Part shown: piece by piece, positions 19,059 to 27,204 of the stretch
Numbering within the stretch: the stretch's first letter is position 1
Layout of the letters: each line of letters starts with the position of its first letter
Assembly: GCA_934216145.1 (NCBI GenBank)
Contig: CAKQBG010000011.1
Coordinates: 1 to 41,079 of the forward strand
Source: an uncultured Anaeroplasma sp.
GTDB lineage: Bacteria > Bacillota_I > Bacilli_A > Acholeplasmatales > Anaeroplasmataceae
Direction: 5' to 3'
DNA length: 41,079 bases
Program-made: the position numbers and the translations under genes
Notes under the pieces: model-generated
What the model saw: the letters and a program-made list of their open reading frames with translations, nothing else
The model's database searches: none
What the model was told of the DNA's origin: nothing

Positions 19059-19624
19059 TTTATTTAGAATTATTTTTAGAATTTTTAAAGATTGGTTTAT
19101 TCACCTTTGGTGGTGGATATGCAATGATTCCTTTATTAAGAGAGACAGTATTGAATCATGCCTGGTTAACAGAGGAAATGTTTTATGATTTTATTGGAGT
19201 ATGTGAGGCAACACCGGGACCTATTGCTGTAAATATGGCAACCTATATTGGTGCTACACAAGCTGGACTTTTAGGTAGTATTATTGCTACATTAGGAGTT
19301 ATAACTCCATCATTTATAATTATTGTTTTAATTGCTTCTATTTTAAAGAGATTTATTAAAAATAAATATGTAATAGGCTTTTTAAATGGAGTTAAGCCTG
19401 TTATATTAGGTTTAATTTTATCATCAGGATTTATATTAACAATGAAATCAATAGGCTATGTTGATAAAAATACCTTTACATTTTCATTAGAAAGCCTAAT
19501 TATTATTAGTATTCTAGCTTTATTTATGATTATTTATAAATATATTTTTAAAAAGAAATTTAATACTATTCTATTTATTATAATATCTGCAGGAATAGGT
19601 ATACTTATTTGTAGTATTCTATAA
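19055..19624 (+). CDS. chrA: Chromate transporter, partner half (short CHR family)
   Basis: 189 residues with the same signatures as its neighbour (FGGGYAMIP, EATPGPIAVNMATYIG) and about six hydrophobic segments. It is clearly a paralogue of the preceding gene, and the two are expected to form a heterodimer with inverted topology. It starts at the ATG that overlaps the previous stop and has no separate strong ribosome site, so it relies on coupling. No hairpin terminator is obvious directly after it; the next gene's promoter begins 12 bases later. Confidence 0.88.
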   Translation: MIYLELFLEFLKIGLFTFGGGYAMIPLLRETVLNHAWLTEEMFYDFIGVCEATPGPIAVNMATYIGATQAGLLGSIIATLGVITPSFIIIVLIASILKRFIKNKYVIGFLNGVKPVILGLILSSGFILTMKSIGYVDKNTFTFSLESLIIISILALFMIIYKYIFKKKFNTILFIIISAGIGILICSIL

Positions 19625-19635
19625 TTCTAATTTTA

Positions 19636-19663
19636 TTGAAAAATATAAATAAATTGGTATAAT
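19636..19663 (+). promoter_or_regulatory. Sigma-A promoter of the 246-residue unknown gene
   Basis: TTGAAA is followed after 16 bases by TATAAT preceded by TGG, an extended -10. The ATG lies 33 bases downstream. Confidence 0.7.
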
Positions 19664-19696
19664 TAATATAGATTTAAGAAATGAAGGTATGTTTTT

Positions 19697-20437
19697 ATGG
19701 CAAAGGAAATTACACTAGAGCTATTCGAAAGAAATGCTAAGTTGGCAAATAGTAAGGGATTAAGAAGACAATATGCATCTATTCCCTTAAAATATAAGGA
19801 GTATATTCCATCTGTTCCCCTAGGAGTTAGTGATAAATTAGTATTAGAGTGTACAATTGATAAGAATTTTTATTCTGATATTAAGAAGCTTTTAGAGGAT
19901 AATAACTTTTTATTATTAGGAGATCAAAATTATTATAATTTAAAAGAAATTTGTGATGGTTACGATGCAAATAAGGAATTATATAAGAATTATGAAGATC
20001 CTATTCTAGCAATTAAAAAGGATTTAGAATCCATTCTAGAAAAGAAGATGGAATATAAGGAAATAGAAAATGATGATGTAGTATTCTATTTCATGCCATT
20101 TAATGATGAAATTAATGATTTATGTGGCTTTTTAAGTAAAATGAAGGATAAGATTATAGCTTTAGCAAAAGAAAATGATATTACCATTATGTTAAAGGTT
20201 TTTGGCTTTTCTAAACAAATTAATGGTTTTATAGGCTTTAACTTCTTTGACGCTGATGAAAAGAATCAAGAGGTAATTATTGATTATGCTAGTGGTGTAA
20301 CAGTTGGGGTTGATTTTATTAATAAGCTTAATGTTTACGTTGCAGCCTTATTATTAACATCTATTTCTCATTCAAGAGACTTTAATAATATTAATTTACA
20401 TATTGTAGCTGATAATTTAAAATATAAAACTGAATAA
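19697..20437 (+). CDS. Uncharacterised cytosolic protein
   Basis: 246 residues. It has no signal peptide or membrane helix and a balanced acidic-basic composition with alternating helix- and strand-like segments. It has a modest GAAGG ribosome site and its own promoter and terminator, so it is a single-gene unit. I do not recognise a family or a catalytic motif. The first 70 residues contain a basic segment (SKGLRRQYASIPLKYKEY). The C-terminal half has a beta-rich stretch (IMLKVFGFSKQINGFIGFNF), which could form a dimer or ligand surface. It converges with another unknown gene across a shared terminator. Confidence 0.7.
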   Translation: MAKEITLELFERNAKLANSKGLRRQYASIPLKYKEYIPSVPLGVSDKLVLECTIDKNFYSDIKKLLEDNNFLLLGDQNYYNLKEICDGYDANKELYKNYEDPILAIKKDLESILEKKMEYKEIENDDVVFYFMPFNDEINDLCGFLSKMKDKIIALAKENDITIMLKVFGFSKQINGFIGFNFFDADEKNQEVIIDYASGVTVGVDFINKLNVYVAALLLTSISHSRDFNNINLHIVADNLKYKTE

Positions 20438-20442
20438 AAAAT

Positions 20443-20482
20443 AAGCTTGCAGGAATGATAAAATCCTACAAGCTTTTTTTTA
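20443..20482. terminator. Bidirectional intrinsic terminator
   Basis: AAGCTTGCAGGA pairs with TCCTACAAGCTT (one C-A mismatch) around a nine-base loop. It is followed by eight T residues on the plus strand and preceded by an A-rich run that gives a T-run on the minus strand. It lies between two convergent genes. Confidence 0.85.
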
Positions 20483-20483
20483 A

Positions 20484-21206
20484 TTATTTTGTATGCCAAT
20501 AGAAATCAGCAGAATTAGTAAATGAATCATCATAATATTGTTTTGGAGTGAATTCAATTGAATATTTCTTTGTGATTAATTGAGCATTATCTGTTGTATA
20601 TTGATATTTTACATATACATATAAATTTGGTTTAGTTATTGTTTTGAATATTGGAAAATTACTAATAGTAATTGGGTAAGAAAGACTGGATAGAGTATAT
20701 GTGTAATCATTTGAAGTATAGGCACCAGTACCACCACTTTTATAAAATCTAAAGCCAGTTGTTAAAGCTGATGATGAAGATGCATAATCAACTGAATTAG
20801 CATATGGAGCAGTAACGCATAATGTGGCTTTTTTAGTTTTATAGTCTTCCTTTACAATATTTAATTCTTTTGTTCTATCATTTTCTTCAAATCTAATAGA
20901 GAATTTTAATGTTTTTGCTTGATATTTAACTGATTTGATTTTGATATCAAAATCTTTAAAATCCTCATATTTAATATATTCTAGATTTGTTGTATCTATT
21001 GATGAAGGAACTGAATTTTCAGTTTCCTTTCCTTCTTCACTATATTTTGTATATGGCTTGTATGGCGTAAATGTTGTTGCGTTATGATATGTTGCAGCAC
21101 TTACAGGCATATATATAAAAAATGCGATTAAGCATATTATTAGCAATCCACCTAAAATAATCATAAACGATAATAAGTTTCTTCCGAATTTGAACTTCTT
21201 TTTCAT
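20484..21206 (-). CDS. Membrane-anchored extracytoplasmic protein, unknown
   Basis: 240 residues from ATG 21206, preceded by GAGGTG at six bases; a GTG at 21215 lies within that ribosome site and is rejected. A lysine-rich start (KKKFKFGRN) leads into one hydrophobic helix (about 10-33), with a possible signal cleavage at VSAATY. The rest is an extracytoplasmic, Tyr/Thr/Ser-rich, beta-strand-like domain without cysteines or an obvious active site. I do not recognise the family. It is a single-gene unit with its own extended -10 promoter. Confidence 0.7.
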   Translation of the reverse strand: MKKKFKFGRNLLSFMIILGGLLIICLIAFFIYMPVSAATYHNATTFTPYKPYTKYSEEGKETENSVPSSIDTTNLEYIKYEDFKDFDIKIKSVKYQAKTLKFSIRFEENDRTKELNIVKEDYKTKKATLCVTAPYANSVDYASSSSALTTGFRFYKSGGTGAYTSNDYTYTLSSLSYPITISNFPIFKTITKPNLYVYVKYQYTTDNAQLITKKYSIEFTPKQYYDDSFTNSADFYWHTK

Positions 21207-21224
21207 AAATAACACCTCGAAAAG

Positions 21225-21233
21225 ATTATATCA
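21225..21233 (-). promoter_or_regulatory. Extended -10 promoter of the membrane-anchored unknown gene
   Basis: On the minus strand this reads TGATATAAT, identical to the M60 element. The -35 at 17 bases is weak (ATTCCA). The ribosome site begins seven bases after the -10, giving a leader of about 12 bases. Confidence 0.55.
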
Positions 21234-21312
21234 AAAATTAGAAAAAATGGAATAGTTAATAAATAAAAGTTTGAAAAATATGTTATATAAACATTTAAAA
21301 ATTCAATTTTGA

Positions 21313-21341
21313 TTGACTAGTGTCTTTAAAATCGGTATAAT
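21313..21341 (+). promoter_or_regulatory. Strong sigma-A promoter of rny
   Basis: TTGACT is followed after 17 bases by a perfect TATAAT, the closest match to consensus on this part of the window. The leader to the rny ATG is about 40 bases. Confidence 0.82.
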
Positions 21342-21388
21342 AATAATTGAAGTTTATAAAACTTTAGCAAATATACAGGGAGGTTAAT

Positions 21389-22957
21389 ATGAATACTTTA
21401 GAAATCATATTGCTTTGCCTTGCTGTTTTGTGTTTAATTGGTGGAATTTTTGGAGGATACTTTTTACGTGTAAAGCAACATGAAAAGAGTATTAGCGCAT
21501 CTAGACAGGAAATTGAAAAAATGCTAGCAGATGCAGAAATTGAAGCTCAAAATAAGAAAAAGGAAGCACTTGCTGAAGCTAAGGATGAGATTGCATCCTT
21601 AAAGCAGGATGCTGAACAAGATATTAAGGAAAGAAAAGGCGTAGTAGTTGAATTAGAAAACAAACTTAATCAACGTGAGGATACTTTAGATCGACGCTCA
21701 TCTAATCTTGATAGACGTGAAGAAATGCTTAATGCTAAAGAGAACAAAATTGATGAAAAGAAAACTGAATTAGAACAACAAAATAATAAGGTTGAGGCAA
21801 TCCTTAAGCAACAGGAACAAAAATTAATTGAAATTGCTGGACTTGATAGAGAAGAAGCAAAGAAAATTATTATGGATTCTGTTCGTGAAAAGATGAAAAC
21901 TGAAATTGCAGTTTACATTAAGGATGAGGAAGAAAAGGCTAAGCTTGAGGTTAAGACTAAGGCAAAGAATGTTTTAGCATTAGCTATTCAAAAGTATGCT
22001 GGTGAGACTTCTAGTGAAACAACAGTATCTACAGTTTCATTACCTGTTGAGGAAATGAAGGGTAGAATTATTGGTAGAGAGGGTAGAAATATTAGAACTA
22101 TCGAGTCTTTAACAGGTGTGGATTTAATTATTGATGATACTCCTGAGGCTGTTGTATTATCAGGCTTTGATCCAGTAAGAAGGGAAATTGCTAAGCGTTC
22201 ACTAGAGATTTTAGTTTCAGATGGTAGAATCCATCCAGCTAGAATTGAAGAGGTAGTTGAAAGATGCCGTGGAGAGGTTGAAATGGCCATCCGGGAAATG
22301 GGTGAAGAAGCTGTATTCAAAACAGGAATCGGTAAGGTTCATCCTGATTTAGTAAGACTTATTGGTAGATTACATTATCGTACAAGCTATGGTCAAAATG
22401 TGCTAAATCACTCAATTGAAACAGCTATGATAGCTGGAAAGCTAGCTGTTGAAATCGGAGAAAATGAGATTTTAGCTAGACGTGCCGGATTACTTCATGA
22501 TATTGGAAAAGCAGTAGATCATGAAATTGAAGGATCACATGTTGAAATTGGTGTTGAATTAGCTAATAAGTATCATGAACCAAAAGAGGTTGTTGACGCT
22601 ATTGCATCACACCATGAGGATGTTGCACCTAAGACTATTATTGCAGTGTTAGTTGCTGCAGCTGATGCATTATCAAGTGCTAGACCTGGTGCTAGAAGTG
22701 ATTCATTAGAGAATTATGTAAAGCGTTTAAAGAATTTAGAGGAAATTTCTAATAATGTAAAGGGAGTATCTTCATCTTATGCAATTCAAGCAGGACGTGA
22801 GGTACGTGTTATTGTAGACCCTGAAGCAGTTGATGATTTATCTACAATTTCTATTGCTAGACAAATCAAGGAGGAAATTGAAAATAAACTTTCTTATCCA
22901 GGAACTATTAAGGTTACAGTTATTCGTGAAACAAGAGCTGTGGATGTAGCAAAATAG
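21389..22957 (+). CDS. rny: Ribonuclease Y
   Basis: 522 residues, the usual family length. An N-terminal membrane helix (about 3-26) is followed by a long charged coiled coil (about 30-200), a KH RNA-binding domain (about 213-280, [15 protein letters not shown]) and an HD phosphohydrolase domain with His370-Asp371 in LLHDIGK plus HHED further on. RNase Y is the membrane-bound endoribonuclease that starts bulk mRNA decay in Firmicutes. It has the ribosome site AGGGAGG before ATG. Its neighbours ymdB, spoVS, miaB and ymcA match the Bacillus order; YmcA-type proteins are known partners that redirect RNase Y, so the cluster is functionally coherent. Confidence 0.97.
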   Translation: MNTLEIILLCLAVLCLIGGIFGGYFLRVKQHEKSISASRQEIEKMLADAEIEAQNKKKEALAEAKDEIASLKQDAEQDIKERKGVVVELENKLNQREDTLDRRSSNLDRREEMLNAKENKIDEKKTELEQQNNKVEAILKQQEQKLIEIAGLDREEAKKIIMDSVREKMKTEIAVYIKDEEEKAKLEVKTKAKNVLALAIQKYAGETSSETTVSTVSLPVEEMKGRIIGREGRNIRTIESLTGVDLIIDDTPEAVVLSGFDPVRREIAKRSLEILVSDGRIHPARIEEVVERCRGEVEMAIREMGEEAVFKTGIGKVHPDLVRLIGRLHYRTSYGQNVLNHSIETAMIAGKLAVEIGENEILARRAGLLHDIGKAVDHEIEGSHVEIGVELANKYHEPKEVVDAIASHHEDVAPKTIIAVLVAAADALSSARPGARSDSLENYVKRLKNLEEISNNVKGVSSSYAIQAGREVRVIVDPEAVDDLSTISIARQIKEEIENKLSYPGTIKVTVIRETRAVDVAK

Positions 22958-22964
22958 TAATATA

Positions 22965-22991
22965 AAAGAGTGAGTAATCACTCTTTTTTTT
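22965..22991 (+). terminator. Intrinsic terminator between rny and ymdB
   Basis: AAAGAGTGA pairs with TCACTCTTT around the loop GTAA and is followed by further T residues. The T-run ends only two or three bases before the ymdB ribosome site, and I see no promoter between. ymdB expression therefore depends on readthrough. Confidence 0.85.
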
Positions 22992-23005
22992 CTAAAGGAG
23001 GATGT

Positions 23006-23761
23006 ATGAAAATATTATATTTAGGTGATATTGTTGGAGAAGGAACACTAAAGATTTTAAAAAATAATCTTGAAGATATTAAACGTGAATATGGTGTTCA
23101 AATTGTTTTAGCTAATGCTGAAAATGTCTCTGGTGGAAAGGGACTTAATTTTAAGCATTATAAGGAATTAAAGTCGATGGGAATAGCTGGTATTTCTATG
23201 GGTAATCATACATTTTCTAAATCTGAAATAATGGATTATATTGATGGTGCAACTATTGCAAGACCTGCTAATTTAAATACTAAATATGGTAAAGAGGTTT
23301 TATATGTTAAATATAATAGTGAAATTATTGCTATTGTTAACCTACTAGGTAGAGTTTATTCTAATACTCCATTAGACTGTCCTTTTAAGACTATGGATAG
23401 ATTATTAGATGATATTAAAGCTGATTATATTATTGTTGATTTCCATGGTGATGCAACTAGTGAGAAAAAAGCTTTTTTCTATGATTTTAGTGGTAAGGTT
23501 GATGCAGTAGTAGGAAGTCACACTCATACTCAAACCTCTGATTGTCAAATATATAATAATACCTGCTTTATTACTGATATGGGTATGTGTGGACCATATA
23601 ATAGTATTTTAGGTGATGATATTGAAGCTATTATTGAAAGATTCAGAAGTGGTGTTTTCACTCCTTTAAAGGTATCTAATGATTCTAAAATATTAATTCA
23701 AGGTGTTGTAATAGATTTAGGAACTAAAAGAACTATTCAGGCTATAAGTAAAATAATTTAG
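23006..23761 (+). CDS. ymdB: YmdB-type metallophosphoesterase (2',3'-cyclic nucleotide phosphodiesterase family)
   Basis: 251 residues from ATG 23006, preceded by AAAGGAGG; an upstream in-frame start at 22970 would lie inside the terminator hairpin. Metal-binding motifs of the family are present in order: GDIVGEGTL near the N-terminus, NAENVSGG, GNHTFSKSE, DFHGDATSEK and GSHTHTQTSD. In Bacillus the protein hydrolyses cyclic nucleotides in vitro and affects the switch between motility and biofilm. The common glutamate in the DxHxExTSEK segment is aspartate here, a conservative change. It lies downstream of the rny terminator and upstream of spoVS. Confidence 0.93.
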   Translation: MKILYLGDIVGEGTLKILKNNLEDIKREYGVQIVLANAENVSGGKGLNFKHYKELKSMGIAGISMGNHTFSKSEIMDYIDGATIARPANLNTKYGKEVLYVKYNSEIIAIVNLLGRVYSNTPLDCPFKTMDRLLDDIKADYIIVDFHGDATSEKKAFFYDFSGKVDAVVGSHTHTQTSDCQIYNNTCFITDMGMCGPYNSILGDDIEAIIERFRSGVFTPLKVSNDSKILIQGVVIDLGTKRTIQAISKII

Positions 23762-23805
23762 TATATTTTATTCTTTCTCTCATATATTGTTATTGGGAGG
23801 ACAAA

Positions 23806-24066
23806 ATGGAAATTTTAAAGATATCAACTAAATCAAAACCTAGTAGTATTGCAGGAGCATTAGCTAATGCTTTTAAAACTAGAAATGTTGTAGAAATGCA
23901 GGCTGTTGGGGCAGGGGCAATTAATCAGGGAATAAAAGGAATTGCAATTGCGAGAGGGTTTGTAGCTCCTACTGGTAAGGATTTAATTGTAGTACCAGCA
24001 TTTTCTGATATTTTGATTGAAGGCGCTGAAAAGACAGCTATTAAGCTTATTGTTAAGGCTATATAG
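23806..24066 (+). CDS. spoVS: Stage V sporulation protein S
   Basis: 86 residues, the exact family size. The sequence is highly conserved from the first residues (MEILKISTKSKPSSIAGALA) to the C-terminal hydrophobic strand region. SpoVS is a small, possibly nucleic-acid-binding, Alba-like protein that affects late sporulation in Bacillus; it also occurs in non-sporulating bacteria, so on its own it does not prove sporulation. It has a strong site, GGGAGG. It follows ymdB by 44 bases without an evident promoter and ends before a terminator. Confidence 0.95.
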   Translation: MEILKISTKSKPSSIAGALANAFKTRNVVEMQAVGAGAINQGIKGIAIARGFVAPTGKDLIVVPAFSDILIEGAEKTAIKLIVKAI

Positions 24067-24086
24067 GAATAAAAAGAGAGTTTGAG

Positions 24087-24123
24087 AAAGATGTTTATTG
24101 TAATAAATGAACATCTTTTTTCT
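24087..24123 (+). terminator. Intrinsic terminator after spoVS
   Basis: AAAGATGTTTATT pairs imperfectly with AAATGAACATCTTT around a short loop and is followed by a T-rich tail. It abuts the -35 of the miaB promoter. Confidence 0.75.
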
Positions 24124-24151
24124 TTGCAATTTGTTTATTTTATAGTATAAT
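24124..24151 (+). promoter_or_regulatory. Sigma-A promoter of the miaB operon
   Basis: TTGCAA is followed after 16 bases by TATAAT. The start codon lies 22 bases beyond, so the leader is about 16 bases. Confidence 0.68.
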
Positions 24152-24173
24152 GACCTAGGTGTAGGTGATATTG

Positions 24174-25607
24174 ATGAAGAATATAAAACTTGCAATGCCT
24201 TCATTGAAGGATGCAAAGCTAAGAAGAAAATTAGATGTAGAGACAATAAGATATAAAGAAAATAATAAATATGCTAATCTTGGAAAGGGTAAAACTTATT
24301 ATATTTTTACCTATGGCTGTCAAGGAAATGAAGCCGATAGTGAGGTTATGGCAGGTATACTTGAGGGTGTAGGATATACACTATCAGATGATCCTATGAA
24401 TTCTGATGTTGTGTTATTAAATACCTGTGCAATTCGTGAGAATGCAGAACAAAGAATTTGGGGTGTTTTAGGACAACTTAAGGGTCGTAAAAGAGAAAAT
24501 CCTGATATGATTGTTGGTATTTGTGGATGTATGCCTCAAGAGGAGAATGCTACAAATAAGATACTAGAATCTTATGATTTTATTGATTTAGTATTTGGTA
24601 CACATAATAGAGATCATTTACCTGAGCTTATTTATCAGGCTTATTTAACAAAGGCTAAGGTTGTTGAGGTATTATCTAATGAGGGTACTATTCTTGAAGA
24701 TGCGCCAAAGGTTAGAGCTTCTCATCATAAGGCTTGGGTTAATATAATGTTTGGCTGTGATGAATTCTGTACATATTGTATTGTTCCATATACAAGAGGT
24801 AGAGAGCGTTCTAGGGCTAAAGATGATATTATCAATGAAGTAAAAGAGCTTGTAAAAGAAGGATATAAAGAAATTACCTTATTAGGTCAAAATGTTAATG
24901 CCTATGGTAAGGATTTAGGTGATGATTATACCTTCGGAGATCTTTTATATGACTTAGATAAAACTGGCATAGAAAGAATTAGATATACTACATCTCACCC
25001 TAGAGATTTAGATGAAAAAACAATGCTAGCAATGCGCGATTGTAAATCAGTAATGCCTCATTTACATTTACCAGTTCAATCTGGAGATAATGATATTCTA
25101 AAGATTATGAATCGTAAGTATACATATGAGGAATATATGTCTAAAATAAATAGGCTTAAAGAATTAGTTCCTGATATTTCTATTACTACAGATATTATTG
25201 TTGGTTTCCCTAATGAAACAGAGGAGCAATTTCAAAATACATTAAAGCTTGTAAGAAATGTAGGATATGAGGGCGCATTTACCTTTATTTATTCAAAAAG
25301 AGAGGGTACTCCTGCAGCTAAGATGCCTGATAATGTTTCTGAAGAAGAGAAGCATGATAGACTTAATAGACTTAATGTTTTAATTAATGAAGGCTATAAG
25401 AAGGGTCATGAGAGATTCCTTAATCAGGTTGTTGAGGTTTTAGTAGATGGAGAGAGTAAGAATGGAGAAGGTATGATGTGTGGTTATTCTAAGCATTTAA
25501 AGCTTACTCATTTTAAATCTAATGATTTATCATTAGTTGGTAAAATTGTTAAGGTTAAAGTTACTGAGGCTAAAACTTGGTTTATGATTGGAGAGCTTTG
25601 TGAGTAG
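24174..25607 (+). CDS. miaB: tRNA-2-methylthio-N6-dimethylallyladenosine synthase
   Basis: 477 residues. ATG 24174 is preferred because GTAGGTG lies six bases upstream; the in-frame GTG at 24165 overlaps that ribosome site. N-terminal cluster cysteines are Cys49 (YGCQGNEADSE), Cys85 (NTCAIRE) and Cys119 (GCMPQE). The radical-SAM cluster is Cys195-x3-Cys199-x2-Cys202, followed by IVPYTRGRE. A C-terminal TRAM domain fills about 410-477. The enzyme methylthiolates i6A37 of tRNAs reading UNN codons, using two iron-sulfur clusters and SAM. It is the first gene of a three-gene unit: its end overlaps the start of the YmcA-like gene by eight bases, as expected from the miaB-ymcA order of Bacillus. 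Confidence 0.96.
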   Translation: MKNIKLAMPSLKDAKLRRKLDVETIRYKENNKYANLGKGKTYYIFTYGCQGNEADSEVMAGILEGVGYTLSDDPMNSDVVLLNTCAIRENAEQRIWGVLGQLKGRKRENPDMIVGICGCMPQEENATNKILESYDFIDLVFGTHNRDHLPELIYQAYLTKAKVVEVLSNEGTILEDAPKVRASHHKAWVNIMFGCDEFCTYCIVPYTRGRERSRAKDDIINEVKELVKEGYKEITLLGQNVNAYGKDLGDDYTFGDLLYDLDKTGIERIRYTTSHPRDLDEKTMLAMRDCKSVMPHLHLPVQSGDNDILKIMNRKYTYEEYMSKINRLKELVPDISITTDIIVGFPNETEEQFQNTLKLVRNVGYEGAFTFIYSKREGTPAAKMPDNVSEEEKHDRLNRLNVLINEGYKKGHERFLNQVVEVLVDGESKNGEGMMCGYSKHLKLTHFKSNDLSLVGKIVKVKVTEAKTWFMIGELCE

Positions 25608-25935
25608 AATTGATGGAGTAGTGGAATATTTTAATTCATTACCAGAAGTTAAAAGAATTCACGAGCTTGAGAATTTTATTGATAATAATAAGGAAATAAA
25701 AAAATTATTCTTAGAAATTAAGAGACTTCAAAAACAAATTGTTAATTCTAATGAATATAATCAAATAAAACAGTATACAATACAAATGAAGGAATATGAG
25801 AATCTAAAGGCTAAGCTTTTAGATTTTCCTTTTGTAGAAGAATATTTAGAAGCATTAGATATAATTTATAATGAATTAAGTATGTTTACAGCTAATGTTT
25901 CAGATAAACTAGATAAATTACTTAATGGAGAATAA
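25600..25935 (+). CDS. ymcA: YmcA/YlbF-family protein (probable RicA-like RNase Y partner)
   Basis: 111 residues from GTG 25600, preceded by GGAGAG; the TTG at 25588 overlaps that site. It is almost entirely helical and charged, with the family core ELENFIDNNKEIKKLFLEIK and KAKLLDFPFVEEYLEAL. The call as YmcA rather than YlbF rests on position directly after miaB. In Bacillus YmcA (RicA), YlbF (RicF) and YaaT (RicT) form a complex that modifies RNase Y cleavage, and rny is 2.6 kb upstream here. Oddly, the protein contains no cysteine and is shorter than Bacillus RicA, so a C-terminal iron-sulfur ligand set is missing. Confidence 0.8.
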   Translation: MSRIDGVVEYFNSLPEVKRIHELENFIDNNKEIKKLFLEIKRLQKQIVNSNEYNQIKQYTIQMKEYENLKAKLLDFPFVEEYLEALDIIYNELSMFTANVSDKLDKLLNGE

Positions 25936-25936
25936 T

Positions 25937-26206
25937 ATGGAATTTACAAGAGAAAAGGAAAAAGTTGTTGTATATGATAATAATGAGGAATTGGCTGTTA
26001 TCGAATATTCATATATTGATTCTAATACGATAGAAATTACTCATACCTTTGTTTCAGATAAGCTTAGAGGACAAGGTGTTGCATCAAAGCTAATGGAGGA
26101 GGTTATCTCTATAGCTAAGGAGAATAAACTAAGAATAGTACCTATTTGTAGTTATGCAAAATCATATTTCAATAAACATATAGAATATGAATATTTATTG
26201 AAATAA
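25937..26206 (+). CDS. Small GNAT-like N-acetyltransferase (YjdJ/COG2388 type)
   Basis: 89 residues from ATG 25937, which has GGAG six bases upstream and follows the previous stop by one base; an ATG at 25925 would overlap that ribosome site. The core THTFVSDKLRGQGVASKLM holds the acetyl-CoA loop (RGQGVA), and PICSYAKSYFNKH near the end is the conserved C-terminal motif of the minimal GNAT subfamily. Such proteins lack the outer strands of full GNATs, and their substrates are mostly unknown. It is last in the miaB operon, before a terminator. Confidence 0.85.
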   Translation: MEFTREKEKVVVYDNNEELAVIEYSYIDSNTIEITHTFVSDKLRGQGVASKLMEEVISIAKENKLRIVPICSYAKSYFNKHIEYEYLLK

Positions 26207-26281
26207 ATTGATTTTAAGTATAAAGTTAATAAATATAGATAAATTAAAGTATTGTATTGTATTATTTACCTAATTTGAATT

Positions 26282-26323
26282 AAGAAGAAACATTCATTTA
26301 TTTATGATTTTTCTTCTTTTTTT
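26282..26323 (+). terminator. Terminator of the miaB operon
   Basis: AAGAAGAAA pairs with TTTTTCTTCTT across an 18-base loop that can fold further (CAT with ATG). It is followed by a run of T residues. Confidence 0.7.
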
Positions 26324-26338
26324 ATGTTTTTAAATTAA

Positions 26339-26533
26339 GTCTTATATGAATTTGCATTCAATATTAGTGTTTCTAGCATAATTGACTATGTAGAATTAAA
26401 ATATATTACTAACACTATCGCACAATCAAGATTAAGAAAATTCTTTAAATATTTTTTTATTGATATTTACAATTTCTTAAAAAAATATTCATTTACATAT
26501 AAGAACAATATTGAAATGTCAAAATTGTATTAG
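26339..26533 (+). other. Orphan open frame of 64 codons, possible gene remnant
   Basis: This frame is stop-free for 64 codons in very AT-rich DNA but has no plausible start codon or ribosome site at its head. Its conceptual product is hydrophobic-basic (SRLRKFFKYFFIDIYNFLKK) and matches nothing I know. It could be the tail of a decayed gene or chance. The rest of 26207-26652 holds only terminators and a promoter. Confidence 0.2.
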
Positions 26534-26568
26534 AATTGAATAAAGTTTAAAAATAACATTTTAAAATG

Positions 26569-26602
26569 AAGTTCCTAGGTGTAATATCATAGGGACTTTT
26601 TT
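26569..26602 (+). terminator. Terminator-like hairpin in the decayed region
   Basis: AAGTTCCTA pairs with TAGGGACTT (one G-T) around a 12-base loop and is followed by TTTT. There is no intact gene between it and the previous terminator, so it may be the leftover end of a lost gene or of a short RNA. Confidence 0.55.
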
Positions 26603-26611
26603 AATACTTTA

Positions 26612-26620
26612 TGATAAAAT
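26612..26620 (+). promoter_or_regulatory. Extended -10 promoter for the zinc-ribbon gene
   Basis: The element reads TGATAAAAT. The -35 at 17 bases (GGGACT) is poor. The ribosome site GGGGAGAGG begins about 14 bases later. Confidence 0.4.
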
Positions 26621-26652
26621 CTAAGTATTAATTAGGGGAGAGGTGCTAAATA

Positions 26653-26870
26653 ATGAAATGTAAAGCATGTGGTTCAACTAATTTAAGGCGTGTAAATAAT
26701 TTGATATGCGATGCTTGTTTTGATAGTAGACATTATTTACGAGGTGAAACTTATGTTTGTTTGGAATGGGGGCATTTAGACAGCAAAGAAATATTTTAGA
26801 TAAAATTGCTGAGAAGGACCTTGAAATTAAAAATGTTGAAAATGAGATTAAAAAGTTAATGACATTATAA
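26653..26870 (+). pseudogene. Zinc-ribbon plus coiled-coil small protein, single-base frameshift
   Basis: ATG 26653 follows GGGGAGAGGTG. The first frame gives 48 residues with CxxC pairs at 3/6 and 19/22 and a lone Cys36 before it stops at 26797. The overlapping frame from 26766 continues as GAFRQQRNILDKIAEKDLEI and ends at TAA 26868. Adding one base within TGGGGG (26767-26772) would join the two frames and restore CLEC, the third CxxC pair, giving a coherent product of about 71 residues: a treble-CxxC zinc ribbon with a helical tail. This is therefore one gene with a one-base deletion next to a G run, either real decay or a sequencing error. The function of the intact form is unknown. Confidence 0.7.
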
Positions 26871-26882
26871 AAAATGTCATTA
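26857..26882 (+). repeat. Perfect ten-base-pair inverted repeat after the zinc-ribbon gene
   Basis: TAATGACATT and AATGTCATTA flank a six-base loop and overlap the stop codon. No T-run follows, so it is not a standard terminator; it could be an operator or an RNA-stabilising hairpin. Confidence 0.6.
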
Positions 26883-26965
26883 GTAAAGTTCATTAAGAAT
26901 TGAATTGAAAAAATGTCACTTGATATTACTCATATGATTAACGTATGATTTATACAAAATATTAA

Positions 26966-27012
26966 GCATATTAGTTTATGGCATATTTGCTATTAACTAA
27001 TATTCTTTTTTT
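26966..27012 (+). terminator. Strong intrinsic terminator
   Basis: A stem of about 15 pairs joins ATATTAGTTTATGGCA with TGCTATTAACTAATAT around TATT and is followed by TCTTTTTTT. It probably ends transcripts from the zinc-ribbon gene. Confidence 0.85.
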
Positions 27013-27204
27013 GAGTGTGTGGGCATGACATTAATCTTACTGGTGAAAATCTATTCATGGGTATTTACCGACAAGTGTAATGAACCTCAAGCAGTTATGA
27101 GTAATCCTATGAGTGAAGGAAGAGGTGTAGCAAAATCCTTGAGCTTACGAATAGAAACTTGATGAGGCTAAATGGTATGTTGATAAGGCTGCTAAACAAA
27201 CTGA
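27013..27204 (+). other. Unresolved decayed stretch
   Basis: There is no intact gene. Several short protein-like runs occur in different frames (HDINLTGENLFMGIYRQV; EPQAVMSNPMSEGRGVAKS; LDEAKWYVDKAAKQTEVL), each cut by stops or frame changes. CTCAAG near 27088 and CTTGAG near 27140 are complementary, so an RNA structure is an alternative reading. I cannot decide between a frameshifted coding relic and a fragment of a structured RNA such as a group II intron domain. Confidence 0.25.

Noticed and set aside
21988..22320. Minus-strand open frame of 110 codons inside rny
   Set aside because: It lies wholly within the conserved KH/HD coding region and has no ribosome site or promoter; it is a shadow of rny codon usage.
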